DNA of 64,000 nt from Luteolibacter sp. Y139 (GTDB taxonomy: Bacteria > Verrucomicrobiota > Verrucomicrobiia > Verrucomicrobiales > Akkermansiaceae), in NCBI RefSeq assembly GCF_038066715.1, contig NZ_JBBUKT010000006.1, forward strand, positions 124,001 through 188,000, written 5' to 3'. Below are positions 23,531-32,396 of this stretch, piece by piece; within the stretch, counting starts at the first letter, position 1, and the number at the start of each line of letters is the position of its first letter. The notes below the pieces were generated by a model. It was not told the DNA's origin, did not search any database, and was given only the letters and a program-made list of their open reading frames with translations. The translations under genes were made by a program, and so were the position numbers.

Positions 23531-24067
23531 TCATGTGGATAGATGCCATGTATCTGTCTCACTGGAGTATTCCCAGGAGTCGATTAATCCGCCTGGCTGG
23601 GGGAACGAGAACGAGTAGCTGCTCCCATCTGAACGATAACCGAAAGGGCTACGAAGAAGACGTGGAAGAGTTGGCTTGGCCGGAAGCTGTGCGAGGTTCG
23701 TCGGGTAAGCTCCGTGGGTCCTGCGGTAAGCCTCCAGCATCGGCGCGACACGCGATGGATAATCCTTGGCTGCCACGACTGCGCGCTGCTGTACAAAGCG
23801 ATTTGCTGGGATGGCGAGTATGACAAAGCAGCCGAGAGCCGCGACGATCGAAAGAATCGTCCATGCGGGGCGGTTTGAGCGCCCGTAGTGGAAGGCAAAC
23901 AACCAGAGAATTCCAGCGACAAGTAACGCGGGTATTCCTATCCACGCGACCAGGGCGCCAAGCATCATCAGAACAAACGGGTCCATGCACCAGACGACGG
24001 CGATGAAGCACGCGACCAACACCACGCCAATGACGGGCCGGCGATTTCTGGTGAGTAGTTGACGCAT
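23531..24067 (-). CDS. Membrane hypothetical protein with pseudopilin-like soluble tail
   Basis: A 178-residue protein started at the ATG at 24067 (MRQLLTRNRRPVIG). It has two or three transmembrane helices in the first 100 residues. The polar tail (about residues 105-178, with YRRTHGAYPTNLAQLP and GYRSDGSSYSFSF) resembles the C-terminal part of type II pseudopilin-like or surface-exposed small proteins common in Planctomycetes and Verrucomicrobia. The frame continues upstream to 24178 with a different, compositionally odd leader that I leave out. The 123-base gap to the next minus-strand gene holds no other ORF that I trust. Confidence 0.55.
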   Translation of the reverse strand: MRQLLTRNRRPVIGVVLVACFIAVVWCMDPFVLMMLGALVAWIGIPALLVAGILWLFAFHYGRSNRPAWTILSIVAALGCFVILAIPANRFVQQRAVVAAKDYPSRVAPMLEAYRRTHGAYPTNLAQLPAKPTLPRLLRSPFGYRSDGSSYSFSFPQPGGLIDSWEYSSETDTWHLST

Positions 24068-24313
24068 CTCTATTTCTGCCGATGTTCGAAAGTCCCCCAA
24101 CGGATGCGGCGGAAGCCTCCTTGATTCAAGGCGAAAGTACGCTGCGGCATCCGTCAGGTGGGACGATTTGTTTGGCATCGCTCGACCTCGGGGAGATCAG
24201 ATTCGTGGCGACGTCCATTCCGGGGCGAGTTTAGCAGCCTTGGGTGGCCAGTCTATTTCCTCGCCGGTTTCCCACTTGGCAAAGGTCCACACGAAGCGTC
24301 AACTCGCGGCACC

Positions 24314-25231
24314 ATGGATGGACCCGCGGTCGAGATCGAATACCTGCGCAAGCGCTACGGCGGCTTTGAAGCCCTGGCTGGCGTTTCGCTCAATGTCCCA
24401 CGGGGCAGTGTTTTCGGACTGCTGGGGCCGAATGGCGCTGGCAAAAGCACGCTGGTGAAATCGCTGCTAACCATTGTTCGTCCCAGCGAGTGCCGCGGGC
24501 GGATGCTGGGCGAGCCGATCGGCCACCGCGGAACCCTGCGCCGCGTCGGCTATCTGCCGGAGCACGCGCGCTTTCCCGACTACCTGACGGGCCGCGAGGT
24601 CATCGGCTATTCGGCGGGACTTGCCGGTGTGCCGAAGAGCACCACGCGCGAGCGCACTTCGCGTTTGTTAGAGCGGGTCGGCATGGCCGCATGGGGCGAC
24701 AAGAAGCTGGGCACCTATTCGAAGGGCATGCGCCAACGCGTGGGTCTTGCCCAAGCCCTGGTGAATGAACCCGACATCGTCTTTCTCGACGAGCCGACCG
24801 ACGGCGTTGATCCCGAGGGGCGCATCGAGATCCGAAAGATGATCGAAGGCATGCGTGCGGATGGACGCACGGTTTTCGTCAACAGCCACCTGCTGGGCGA
24901 GGTCGAGCAGGTCGCCGATCACGTGGTGATCCTTTCCAAGGGCCGGATCATCGAAAGCGGCACGGTGGCGCAGCTCACCCGCCGCGGCCGGAGCTTTCAG
25001 GTCCGCACCGTGGGTCCCGTGCCTCCCGCCATTCGTGAAGGACTTGAACGCGAGGGGCTGGAGGTGAAGGGCGACCTGATCACGATCCAGTCCGACGATG
25101 CTGTGCCAGTGCAGCCGGTGATCGACTTGCTACGCGGAGCCGGCATCGCGATCCGTGAGATCCGCGAGGCGAAGCTCTCGCTGGAGGATATCTTCCTGCA
25201 AGCCGTGCAGGCTGGAAAGGAGGCCGCATGA
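24314..25231 (+). CDS. ABC transporter ATP-binding protein
   Basis: A 305-residue ATPase of an ABC exporter. The start at 24314 (MDGPAVEIEYLRKRYGG) gives the standard N-terminus; longer in-frame starts add non-family sequence. Walker A is GPNGAGKST (residues 38-46), the signature is SKGMRQR, and Walker B is IVFLDEPTDGVDP, followed by the H-loop NSHLLGEVEQ. A C-terminal extension of about 80 residues resembles that of the CcmA/NatA group. It overlaps the permease gene by four bases (ATGA), so they form an operon. The substrate is unknown. Confidence 0.9.
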   Translation: MDGPAVEIEYLRKRYGGFEALAGVSLNVPRGSVFGLLGPNGAGKSTLVKSLLTIVRPSECRGRMLGEPIGHRGTLRRVGYLPEHARFPDYLTGREVIGYSAGLAGVPKSTTRERTSRLLERVGMAAWGDKKLGTYSKGMRQRVGLAQALVNEPDIVFLDEPTDGVDPEGRIEIRKMIEGMRADGRTVFVNSHLLGEVEQVADHVVILSKGRIIESGTVAQLTRRGRSFQVRTVGPVPPAIREGLEREGLEVKGDLITIQSDDAVPVQPVIDLLRGAGIAIREIREAKLSLEDIFLQAVQAGKEAA

Positions 25232-26250
25232 GAGCTGCACTCGCGATCCTGTGGGATTCCTTCCAGTTGTTGCGTGCGCGCCGGCTGTTCTGGGTGGCGC
25301 TTGGGATCTCGATGTTCGTGGCGCTGTTGTATGCGTCGATCGGCTTCAATGAGACGGGCATGTCGGTGGGCTTCGGATGGAAGCAGGTCGACAGTGAGTT
25401 CATGCAGAAGGGCAAGCCCGAGGCGGCGGCATTCTACACGATGCTCTTCACGGACATCATCGCCCGCTTCTGGCTGGCGTGGTTCGCCATCGCTCTCGCG
25501 CTGCTATCCACCGCGAACATTTTTCCGGAGTTCCTGGCGGAAGGTTCCATCGGCATCTCGGTGTCGAAGCCGGTCGGCCGGATCCGGTTGTTTCTCCTGA
25601 AGTACCTTGGCGGCCTGCTATTTGTGGCGCTTCAGGTCGCGTTATTCACGCTGATCGTTTTCCTCTCGATCGGCCTGCGGCTCGGTGAGTGGAACTTCAC
25701 GCTCTTCTGGGCGGTGCCGGTGGTCACCTTCGTCTTCAGTTTGATTTACGTGGTCGCGGTGTGGGTCGGCATCTGGACGAAATCCACGCTCGCCGCGTTG
25801 TTGTCGGCGGGTCTGGTCTGGGGCGTCAGCTTGCTGGCGCAGTGGACGGAGAGCTTCTTCTACAAGACTGCCTACCTGCTCCCCGAGTCGGGCATGAAAG
25901 TGGATTTCAAAACCGGAGAAATGACGACCGGCAACGCGGACGTGGAGAAGAACAACGTCATGCTCACGGCTCACGAGACCGCCAAGACGGTGACCGCGCC
26001 TCTGCCGAAGACCCGCGACTGCACGCTCTATCTGAAGCGCCTGATTCGCTTCCCCGAGCGGGACTCGCTGCTTTCCGGCGTGACCTTTGACATGCTGCTC
26101 AGCGGGCAAATGCCGGATCCGAAGATGACCGGGGCAATGCGACGGATGGAGGATCGTCACTCCGCGTGGTATGTTTTCGGCACCTCGGCGGCTTTTGAAA
26201 TCGTTGTCCTCGGCCTAGCTGGGTGGATCTTCGTGAGGAGGGACTATTGA
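25228..26250 (+). CDS. ABC-2 type permease
   Basis: A 340-residue membrane protein with about six transmembrane helices, the typical ABC-2 arrangement, including an NIFPEFLAEGSIGISVSKPVGR loop. In this permease class such a loop precedes a helix contacting the ATPase. A polar insertion of about 110 residues between the fifth and last helix (about residues 205-315) would be periplasmic. It is the partner of the preceding ATPase. Related pairs export lipids, peptides or sodium; nothing here decides which. Confidence 0.85.
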   Translation: MRAALAILWDSFQLLRARRLFWVALGISMFVALLYASIGFNETGMSVGFGWKQVDSEFMQKGKPEAAAFYTMLFTDIIARFWLAWFAIALALLSTANIFPEFLAEGSIGISVSKPVGRIRLFLLKYLGGLLFVALQVALFTLIVFLSIGLRLGEWNFTLFWAVPVVTFVFSLIYVVAVWVGIWTKSTLAALLSAGLVWGVSLLAQWTESFFYKTAYLLPESGMKVDFKTGEMTTGNADVEKNNVMLTAHETAKTVTAPLPKTRDCTLYLKRLIRFPERDSLLSGVTFDMLLSGQMPDPKMTGAMRRMEDRHSAWYVFGTSAAFEIVVLGLAGWIFVRRDY

Positions 26251-26480
26251 ACAACAGGCCGCGCTGAGCGGGCGCCCTGAGGAAACGGTGGAACCGCCCA
26301 TTCCCTTGGAAGACGTCACATGGCCGGGATCGTTGAGGTCAACGAACGTCCGTGAAGGTCGACCGCGGCAAGGATTTGGCTCGCAGGTTAAATGGAGCGC
26401 GGGTTGGATTGTTCCCGGAATCTGCAAGTCGAAGTCCATCGGACGCCGCCGAATGCCAACGGCCTCGGTCTGATCGCATT

Positions 26481-27038
26481 ATGTCCACCGAAAATCCCTA
26501 CCAGACCCCGGCGGCAACCGAGGTCGTCGCGCCGCCTGCATTGCAGGTCCGGGAGGTGCGCGAGGAGCACATGAAACACGAGGCCTCGCTCAAGGCGGTC
26601 GGGTTTCTGGGGCTTCTGGGTGGGGTGCTGCTGTTGGGTTCCTTTGCCTTTGTCGGTATCGAAGCGATCGCGGCCGGCTTGCTGGAGTCATCGTCATCGA
26701 TGAGCCTGCTGTTCGAGGTGGCTTTCGGGACCCTGCAGATCATTGCGGGGATTGGTCTGCGGCAGTTGCAGGGCTGGGCGCGGATCCCGGCGGCGATCGT
26801 TGCGGCGGTCTCAATGACCTCGGTGCCGATCGGCACCATCGTCGGGCTGTATATCCTCTACCTGCTCTTCAGTCCGAAGGGCTCGAAGGTCCTGTCGGCG
26901 GAGTACCGCGAGATCGTGGCGGTGACGCCGGACATGCGCTACCGGACGCCGCGCTGGTTCTGGATCTTCATCCTCGTGGCGGTGCTGGTGCTCGTCGGAT
27001 TTGTCGTCTTTGTTTTCTTTGCCGCCCGCGCTCGCTAA
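26481..27038 (+). CDS. Four-helix membrane hypothetical protein
   Basis: A 185-residue protein starting MSTENPYQTPAATEVV, a Pro-rich leader (the NPYQTP motif is frequent at the start of small membrane proteins in Planctomycetes and Verrucomicrobia). Four hydrophobic helices follow, the last at the very C-terminus ending in Arg residues. No enzyme motif is visible. It is read in the same direction as the ABC pair but 230 bases away, so it is probably separate. Confidence 0.68.
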   Translation: MSTENPYQTPAATEVVAPPALQVREVREEHMKHEASLKAVGFLGLLGGVLLLGSFAFVGIEAIAAGLLESSSSMSLLFEVAFGTLQIIAGIGLRQLQGWARIPAAIVAAVSMTSVPIGTIVGLYILYLLFSPKGSKVLSAEYREIVAVTPDMRYRTPRWFWIFILVAVLVLVGFVVFVFFAARAR

Positions 27039-27050
27039 TCCGCGGAGATC

Positions 27051-27848
27051 TTATTGGCTTTCGCCTAACAGCATCTCAAGCACTCGTCCCGCAGCGATCA
27101 TTCCGAAGACAGCGGTGATGTGAGTGGCGGTGCCGTAGCCGGCGTCGCAGCGCAGGCCGCCGGGCAAGTCCTCGGGGCGCTCATGGCTCACGCCGCCGTC
27201 GCAGGTGGGGAAGAGCGGGGGTTCCTCGGAGTAGACGGCTTCGATCTTGAACTTGCGGATCTTCTCGCCAGCGCGGGCTTTGGGAAAGCCGTGTTCATCT
27301 CGCAGGCGCTTGCGGACGGACATGAGAAGGGCGTCGTCGCGAGTGCGGGCGAGATCGGTGACGCGGATCTGCGAGGGATCGCGCCGGCCACCGGCTCCGC
27401 CGCAGGCGATGACCGGCACGTGGCGCTCGCGGCACTTGGCGAGCAGCACGCACTTGGCGCGGACGGCGTCGATGGCATCGATCACGGCGTCGAAGCCTCC
27501 GTCGAGGAATTCGTCGACATTGCGGTCGGAAAGGAATTCGTGGCGCTCGATCACTTCGATCTCGGGCTGGATCGCCCGCAGCCGGTGCGCCATGACGCCG
27601 ACCTTCGGCTTCCCGTAGGTGCCGTCGAGGGCATGGATCTGGCGGTTGGTATTGGTGACGCACAGGTCATCGGCGTCGATGAGGGTGAGCTTGCCGATGC
27701 CGGAGCGGGCCAGACACTCCGCGGCCCAGCAGCCGACGCCGCCGATCCCGACCACCGCGACGTGGGCACGGCGGAACTTTTCCAAGCCGGCCACTCCGTA
27801 GAGCCGGCCGATGCCGGAGAAGCGGTTCAGGTAGGCGTCGTCGGTCAT
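27051..27848 (-). CDS. tcdA: tRNA threonylcarbamoyladenosine dehydratase
   Basis: A 265-residue E1-like enzyme that would cyclise t6A37 of tRNAs to ct6A using ATP. It starts MTDDAYLNRFSGIGRLYG; RFxGIxRLYG is a TcdA hallmark. The nucleotide loop VVGIGGVGCWAAECLARSG, the adenylation Asp region DADDLCVTNTNRQIHAL, and the DAIDAVRAKCVLL motif all agree. The 265-residue length and closing GYGTATHITAVFG match the TcdA/CsdL group rather than MoeB or ThiF. It is cytoplasmic and transcribed against its neighbours. Confidence 0.9.
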   Translation of the reverse strand: MTDDAYLNRFSGIGRLYGVAGLEKFRRAHVAVVGIGGVGCWAAECLARSGIGKLTLIDADDLCVTNTNRQIHALDGTYGKPKVGVMAHRLRAIQPEIEVIERHEFLSDRNVDEFLDGGFDAVIDAIDAVRAKCVLLAKCRERHVPVIACGGAGGRRDPSQIRVTDLARTRDDALLMSVRKRLRDEHGFPKARAGEKIRKFKIEAVYSEEPPLFPTCDGGVSHERPEDLPGGLRCDAGYGTATHITAVFGMIAAGRVLEMLLGESQ

Positions 27849-27959
27849 GAGCGGGTCCTAGCCGCGGCGAAGCGGGCGTGCAAATGCCGAGTGAAGGGAA
27901 GGAGCCTCGTTACAAAAATCGCTTTGAATAGACGCCGGGGTTTGCAAGTCCCAGTCACG

Positions 27960-28340
27960 ATGAACTCCCTGCGTTCGATTGTCGGGGCCGTCGTGCTGGC
28001 GGCCGGTGTGTGCTGGGCGGGTGAACCGACCCACGAGTTGACCAAGGAATCGGCGGTAAAGCTGATCAACCTGTTGATCGAGGACCATCAGGAGCGGATC
28101 GAGATTGTGCTGATCACCGAGGGCACCAAGGTCACGAGTGGTCTGGAGGAGAAGAATGTCCGCCGGGTGATGGCGATCCATCCGGTCCAGGAAGGAGGCA
28201 GGAGGGTCCGCCGCGTCCAGACCTACGACTTCCACTGGAATGACGAATACGGTTGGCACTGCTGGGAGAAGCGCGAGGAACGCAGCGGGGAAGTGATCTA
28301 CATCTACAGCGAGACTCGCGGCGAGGTGATCATCAAGTAG
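27960..28340 (+). CDS. Small secreted hypothetical protein
   Basis: A 126-residue protein started at the ATG at 27960, which opens a signal peptide (MNSLRSIVGAVVLAAGVCWAG); the much longer open frame upstream is antisense to tcdA and not coding. The mature part is about 105 residues, highly charged and beta-rich (YGWHCWEKREERSGEVIYIYSETRGEVIIK at its end, split here by family-unknown repeats of Glu/Arg). I recognise no family. It stands alone between tcdA and the dehydrogenase gene. Confidence 0.62.
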   Translation: MNSLRSIVGAVVLAAGVCWAGEPTHELTKESAVKLINLLIEDHQERIEIVLITEGTKVTSGLEEKNVRRVMAIHPVQEGGRRVRRVQTYDFHWNDEYGWHCWEKREERSGEVIYIYSETRGEVIIK

Positions 28341-28452
28341 GTGCCGGGCGCTCGGAAAGGGTTGCCGGGAGGGATGGATTCCGGTAATGCAAATTCATGC
28401 AACATTTGCTCCCGGAGGATCGTCTTCTCCGGGGACGAAAACCCAGCGCCTG

Positions 28453-29616
28453 ATGAAACGCTCTTTGCTCCCGTTCGCCCTTGCCCTCCTTTCGCTGCCT
28501 CTGTCCGTCCGGGCCGGGGATGACAAGAAGCCGGTGCTTCCCGGCTTCAAATATGAGGAGATCCATTCGGGAAACGGGATGACGGCGATGGATTTCGACA
28601 GCGAGGGCCGCTTGTTTGTCTGCGAGAAGTGGGGTCGCGTGCTGGTCTTCCAGCCGAAGGGGAAGGGAGACTTCGAGAAGCCGGAGGTGTTCGCGGACTT
28701 CCATGAGCAGGTGAATCCGGAAGGGGAAAGCGGCTTGCTCGGAATCGCGCTCGATCCGGGGTTTGCGAAGAACCACTATCTTTACGTCTTTTACACCGCT
28801 CAGGCCGAGCAGCGCCTGGTGCGGCTGACGGCGGACAAGGACTTCAAGGCGGCGGTGCCCGGGCAGGAGCTGGTTTTGTTAGACGGGCTGCCGCGCACGA
28901 TGACCAACCACAAGGCGGGGGACATTCATTTCCATCCGTCCGATCCGAAGGCGATCTTCCTCATTCTGGGTGACGATACGAAGCGCGAGCTCTCGCCGGA
29001 TTTGGATTACTACAACGGGAAGCTGCTACGGCTCGACACCTCGAATGGCAAGGGGCTGAAGGACAATCCTTTCTATGATGGGAAGCCGGACTCGATCCGT
29101 TCGCGGGTGTGGGCGAAGGGCTTTCGGAATCCTTTCCGCTTTGCTTTCGTCCCGGGTCGACCGGCGGATGCCGTGTATGTTTCCGAGAATGGCGATGGCA
29201 CGGACCGCATTGCCCGGGTGCAGCGCGGCGGAGATGGCGGCTGGGGAACGGACGGCGACAAGGGGCTGCTGAAGCCGGAGGACCCGCACACGAGCGTGCT
29301 CTACACGACCAAGCCCTGCATGACGTCCATCGCCATCGCACCCAAGGGGCCGTTCGCTCCCGATGGGCCGGTGCTCTATGCGCAGAACTGGTTCACCAAG
29401 GATCTGATGCGCTGGAAGCTCGCCGGGAAGGATCTGGCGGAGATGGCTGCGATCCCGTCGGATGATGGGAAGGCTTTCCTCGCAGAACATCAGACGGTGC
29501 ATGCGACCTTCGGGCCGGATGGGGCGCTGTATCTGACGCAGACGTATTACTCGGAATCGAAGGGCGGTAACTTCAAGCTGAGCAGGATTGTGGCGGCGGG
29601 TGCGGGGAGGAACTAG
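28453..29616 (+). CDS. Secreted PQQ-dependent sugar dehydrogenase-like propeller
   Basis: A 387-residue exported protein from the ATG at 28453 (MKRSLLPFALALLSLPLSVRA). It has the glucose/sorbosone dehydrogenase propeller: TAMDFDSEGRLFVCEKWGRVLVF, SGLLGIALDPGFAKNHYLYVFY, HKAGDIHFHP and WAKGFRNPFRFAF. It lacks the cytochrome c and jelly-roll domains of the related gene at 14872. Its role is probably periplasmic oxidation of a sugar, with PQQ binding inferred. There is no pqq biosynthesis gene in the window. Confidence 0.82.
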   Translation: MKRSLLPFALALLSLPLSVRAGDDKKPVLPGFKYEEIHSGNGMTAMDFDSEGRLFVCEKWGRVLVFQPKGKGDFEKPEVFADFHEQVNPEGESGLLGIALDPGFAKNHYLYVFYTAQAEQRLVRLTADKDFKAAVPGQELVLLDGLPRTMTNHKAGDIHFHPSDPKAIFLILGDDTKRELSPDLDYYNGKLLRLDTSNGKGLKDNPFYDGKPDSIRSRVWAKGFRNPFRFAFVPGRPADAVYVSENGDGTDRIARVQRGGDGGWGTDGDKGLLKPEDPHTSVLYTTKPCMTSIAIAPKGPFAPDGPVLYAQNWFTKDLMRWKLAGKDLAEMAAIPSDDGKAFLAEHQTVHATFGPDGALYLTQTYYSESKGGNFKLSRIVAAGAGRN

Positions 29617-29642
29617 CCGTGTCTCCCATCGGTCGAGGAGGC

Positions 29643-30050
29643 TCAAGGGATCATCGATCTCATGAGCACGAGCTCGCCGATCCGGCAGCCCGGACAAGAC
29701 TCGCCTTCCTCTGGACGCGAGGCGATTGCGCCCGCTGTGGAGCAGCACGGGCAAGCTAGGTCTGGCAGGACTTCCAAGAGGAACTTCTGATAGGCTTCTT
29801 CCGACGGATTCGAGGGACCGGGGAAGGGCGGCAGCGTCAGCCGCGTCGCCCGCCATCTTTCATCGGTGAAGTGATATGCCTGCAAGGTCTCGCCCGGCTC
29901 TGGTGCCCATTCCGACGTGAGAGAGCGGAATAGCAGGCGCGCTGCACAAGCACGACAGTAGGCGTGGCTGCCAAAGAGCTGATGAGACCAGCCGGCTACA
30001 AAGCCGAAGTCACAGGCGGAGCAGTGGTATGAGGGGAGTATCCCATTCAT
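29643..30050 (-). CDS. Zinc-ribbon hypothetical protein
   Basis: A 135-residue soluble protein with four Cys pairs: CSAC (about residue 11), CRAC (about 32), CPCC (about 100) and CPGC (about 118). The layout suggests an N-terminal and a C-terminal zinc knuckle bracketing an acidic middle. There is no signal peptide and no family I recognise. It is directly downstream (6 bases) of the sialate O-acetylesterase gene in the same direction and so may be cotranscribed with it. Confidence 0.62.
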   Translation of the reverse strand: MNGILPSYHCSACDFGFVAGWSHQLFGSHAYCRACAARLLFRSLTSEWAPEPGETLQAYHFTDERWRATRLTLPPFPGPSNPSEEAYQKFLLEVLPDLACPCCSTAGAIASRPEEGESCPGCRIGELVLMRSMIP

Positions 30051-30056
30051 CCGACT

Positions 30057-32042
30057 TCACTGCGCCGAACCGTAAGCCTCCAGCTCGGTCAGGAACCCGT
30101 GGTTCTCGCTGTACTGGTCCTGCTTGTCGTGGTGATCGGCGAAAGTGGCGCGGACGAAGCGCACGGGGCGCTTGTCGAAGCGGAGCTCGGTGCCGGCGCG
30201 GGTCTTGCCGGCGAACTCGTGCTTGCCGACTTCCTGGAACTCCTTGCCGTCAGGGCTCACGGAAATGACGATGGTCTTGGTGGCGCCGTAATCCGGCACG
30301 CCGAAGCGCACGGCCTGGATGTCACGGGAGCGACCGAGGTCGAGAGTGACATGTTTCGGGAAAGCCGGGGCATCGCCGGTGGCGAAGCAGGAGCCCGCAC
30401 CACCTTCCCAATTGCCATCGGTGAGGCCGGCGTTCCAGCCGCTCTTGTTAGGATCGCTGGAGGTGAAGGGCTTTTGGAAGGCGACATTGCGGCCGAGCAC
30501 CGGATCATCCGGCCAGTGGGTGTGGAAGGAGGAGGCGGGCAGACCTTCCTTGTTCATCAGGTTCGGTTCGGCCTTCTGATACCAGCCGTAGCGGGCCATC
30601 ACCGGCTGGGCGACCTTGTCGGACTTGAGGACAACCTCGTTGCCAGCGATCTCGGCGGTGGCGGGCTGGAAGTTCCAGTCCGGGCCGGCGACTTCGAAGT
30701 AGCTCGGTGCCTTGCCATCGCGGGTGGCGAGGCCATCGGCGTATTGGAATTGGAGGCGGATGGAATTCCCGTCGACCTTGAAACTTTGATAAAGCGGGCC
30801 GGACTTCACGACGTTGGTTTTGCCGTAGGTATCGGCGAGTGCCCAGCGGGCGAGGCGGTATCCGACATCCAGCTTGTTCTTGGGGTGAATGTCATTGGGC
30901 GTGCCGATGTCCATGGTGACGGCCATGCCGGTGTGCGGGATCTTGAGGGCGTCACGTTGCGCGGCCCAGAGCGCTTGCAGGGCGCCTTCGCGTTCGTCGC
31001 CGTAGCCATACGGGGCGAGCTGGACGTAGAGGAAGGGTGCCTCGGGGACGGCGAACTGCTTCCGCCAGCCTTGGATCAGGGCCTGCATCTTCAGCGTGTA
31101 GAGCATCCCTTCACCGACATTCGACTCGCCCTGATACCAGAGGAAGCCGCGCAAGCCGTAAGGGACCAGCGGGTGAATCATCGCCTGATAGGTGCCGGTC
31201 GCCTGATTGGAACCGATCGGCAGCACTGGCGGCGCGGAAGGTTGGCCGGGCAGCGCCTGGTGAGCCTGGAGCGCCCGCTCGGCGGCATCCAGCCAGGCGC
31301 GGGTCGCGGTCAGGTGACGGCGCATGAGGTCATCATACTTCGGCGAGCCGGGCGTGCGGGCGTCGCGGAAGTCCCGCATGTCGCGCAAGTCCTCGATGCC
31401 CTCGAAGCCCTCGTCCGCCAGCCACGGCTCGATGCGCGAGCCGCCCCACGAGGAGTGGATCAGGCCGACCGGGACGCCGAGTTCCTCCGTCAGCTTGCGG
31501 CCGAAGAAATAGGCCACGGCAGAGAAGGGCATGGCCGAGTCGGGTGTGGCGGGAGTCCACTGGCCTTCGAAATCGTCCAGCCGGTAGGGAGAAAGTTTCT
31601 TGGGGACGGTGATCAGGCGGAGCAGGGGAACGGGTCCGGACTTCGCGATGTCTTGGTTCTCCTTGAGGGTCCCTCCGACGCTTAGCTCCATGTTCGACTG
31701 GCCGGAGGCGAGCCAGACCTCGCCGACGAGGACGTCCTTCACCTCCACGCGATTGCCGCCTTCCTCGGCGGCTTCGAGGACCCGGTTCTCGGCGGAGGCG
31801 GGCATGGCGTCCAGATCGATGCGCCATTTGCCATCGCCCGCCGCTTGCGCCGACTTCTCTTGGCCGGCGAATTTCACGGTGACCTTCTTGCCCGGATCGG
31901 CCTGGCCCCAGACCGGCACGGCGCGGTCGCGCTGCAGGACAGCCCCATCGGTGAAGATCCGCGGCAACCGCACTTCGGCGGTGGCGGGGAGCGCGGCAAA
32001 GGCGACCAAGGCCAAGGACAAGAAACGACTCGCTTGCGTCAT
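30057..32042 (-). CDS. Secreted sialate O-acetylesterase with C-terminal discoidin-like domain
   Basis: A 661-residue exported esterase of the SASA (SGNH hydrolase) family. Signal peptide to about residue 22; a beta-sandwich (PRIFTDGAVLQRDRAVPVWG) leads into the nucleophile block LASGQSNMELS (Ser116). Further blocks include VGLIHSSWGGSRIEPW and the WYQGESNV motif near residue 300. The last roughly 145 residues form an F5/8 type C (discoidin)-like carbohydrate-binding domain (TLDLGRSRDIQAVRFG). Known members remove O-acetyl groups from sialic acids or from xylan; the preference here is not decided. It is divergent from the metalloprotease array across a 354-base intergenic region. Confidence 0.87.
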   Translation of the reverse strand: MTQASRFLSLALVAFAALPATAEVRLPRIFTDGAVLQRDRAVPVWGQADPGKKVTVKFAGQEKSAQAAGDGKWRIDLDAMPASAENRVLEAAEEGGNRVEVKDVLVGEVWLASGQSNMELSVGGTLKENQDIAKSGPVPLLRLITVPKKLSPYRLDDFEGQWTPATPDSAMPFSAVAYFFGRKLTEELGVPVGLIHSSWGGSRIEPWLADEGFEGIEDLRDMRDFRDARTPGSPKYDDLMRRHLTATRAWLDAAERALQAHQALPGQPSAPPVLPIGSNQATGTYQAMIHPLVPYGLRGFLWYQGESNVGEGMLYTLKMQALIQGWRKQFAVPEAPFLYVQLAPYGYGDEREGALQALWAAQRDALKIPHTGMAVTMDIGTPNDIHPKNKLDVGYRLARWALADTYGKTNVVKSGPLYQSFKVDGNSIRLQFQYADGLATRDGKAPSYFEVAGPDWNFQPATAEIAGNEVVLKSDKVAQPVMARYGWYQKAEPNLMNKEGLPASSFHTHWPDDPVLGRNVAFQKPFTSSDPNKSGWNAGLTDGNWEGGAGSCFATGDAPAFPKHVTLDLGRSRDIQAVRFGVPDYGATKTIVISVSPDGKEFQEVGKHEFAGKTRAGTELRFDKRPVRFVRATFADHHDKQDQYSENHGFLTELEAYGSAQ

Positions 32043-32396
32043 GCGCGCGATTACGGAGCCCGCCGCCGGATTCTACCAGTTTGGATTCCTTATTTACCGC
32101 ATCATTATCGTTTCCTATGTGAGTCCGATTTGGGACTGGTGGTTATTTTGTGGGGTAAAAAGTGAGCAATTGGAAACTCATGTGTTGACCGTTAGGGGTG
32201 GGATGGGGCTTAAGTGATTAATACGCGAGGAGCTTCATGGTGCGCGCCGGTGCCGTTGAAGGTGACTTTCCCCGGCGTTTCGGAAGTTGCCATGACGGAG
32301 CCGTCCGTCTGGCGATTGCTCCGTTGATTCGTTTGTTGCAGCCCGGTCTCGACCTCGACTCGGGATCTGATTTCTTCCCGAGAAACCCGTTAACTC
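32043..32396. other. Divergent promoter region between esterase and first giant protease
   Basis: 354 bases with no gene I trust. The first part (about 32080-32240) is markedly A/T-rich and would hold divergent promoters; TTGACC at 32183-32188 is a possible -35. A TAAAAAGTGA decamer at 32156-32165 recurs at 41308-41317 before the second giant gene. The last part is G/C-rich leader with no clear Shine-Dalgarno before the ATG at 32397. Confidence 0.5.

Noticed and set aside
24068-24178. N-terminal extension of the gene at 23531-24067
   Set aside because: In-frame but unlike the membrane protein that follows, and it leads into a non-coding stretch; a start at 24067 is simpler.
30099-31685. 528-codon plus-strand open frame
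   Set aside because: Antisense to the sialate O-acetylesterase gene, which has clear catalytic motifs and a signal peptide.
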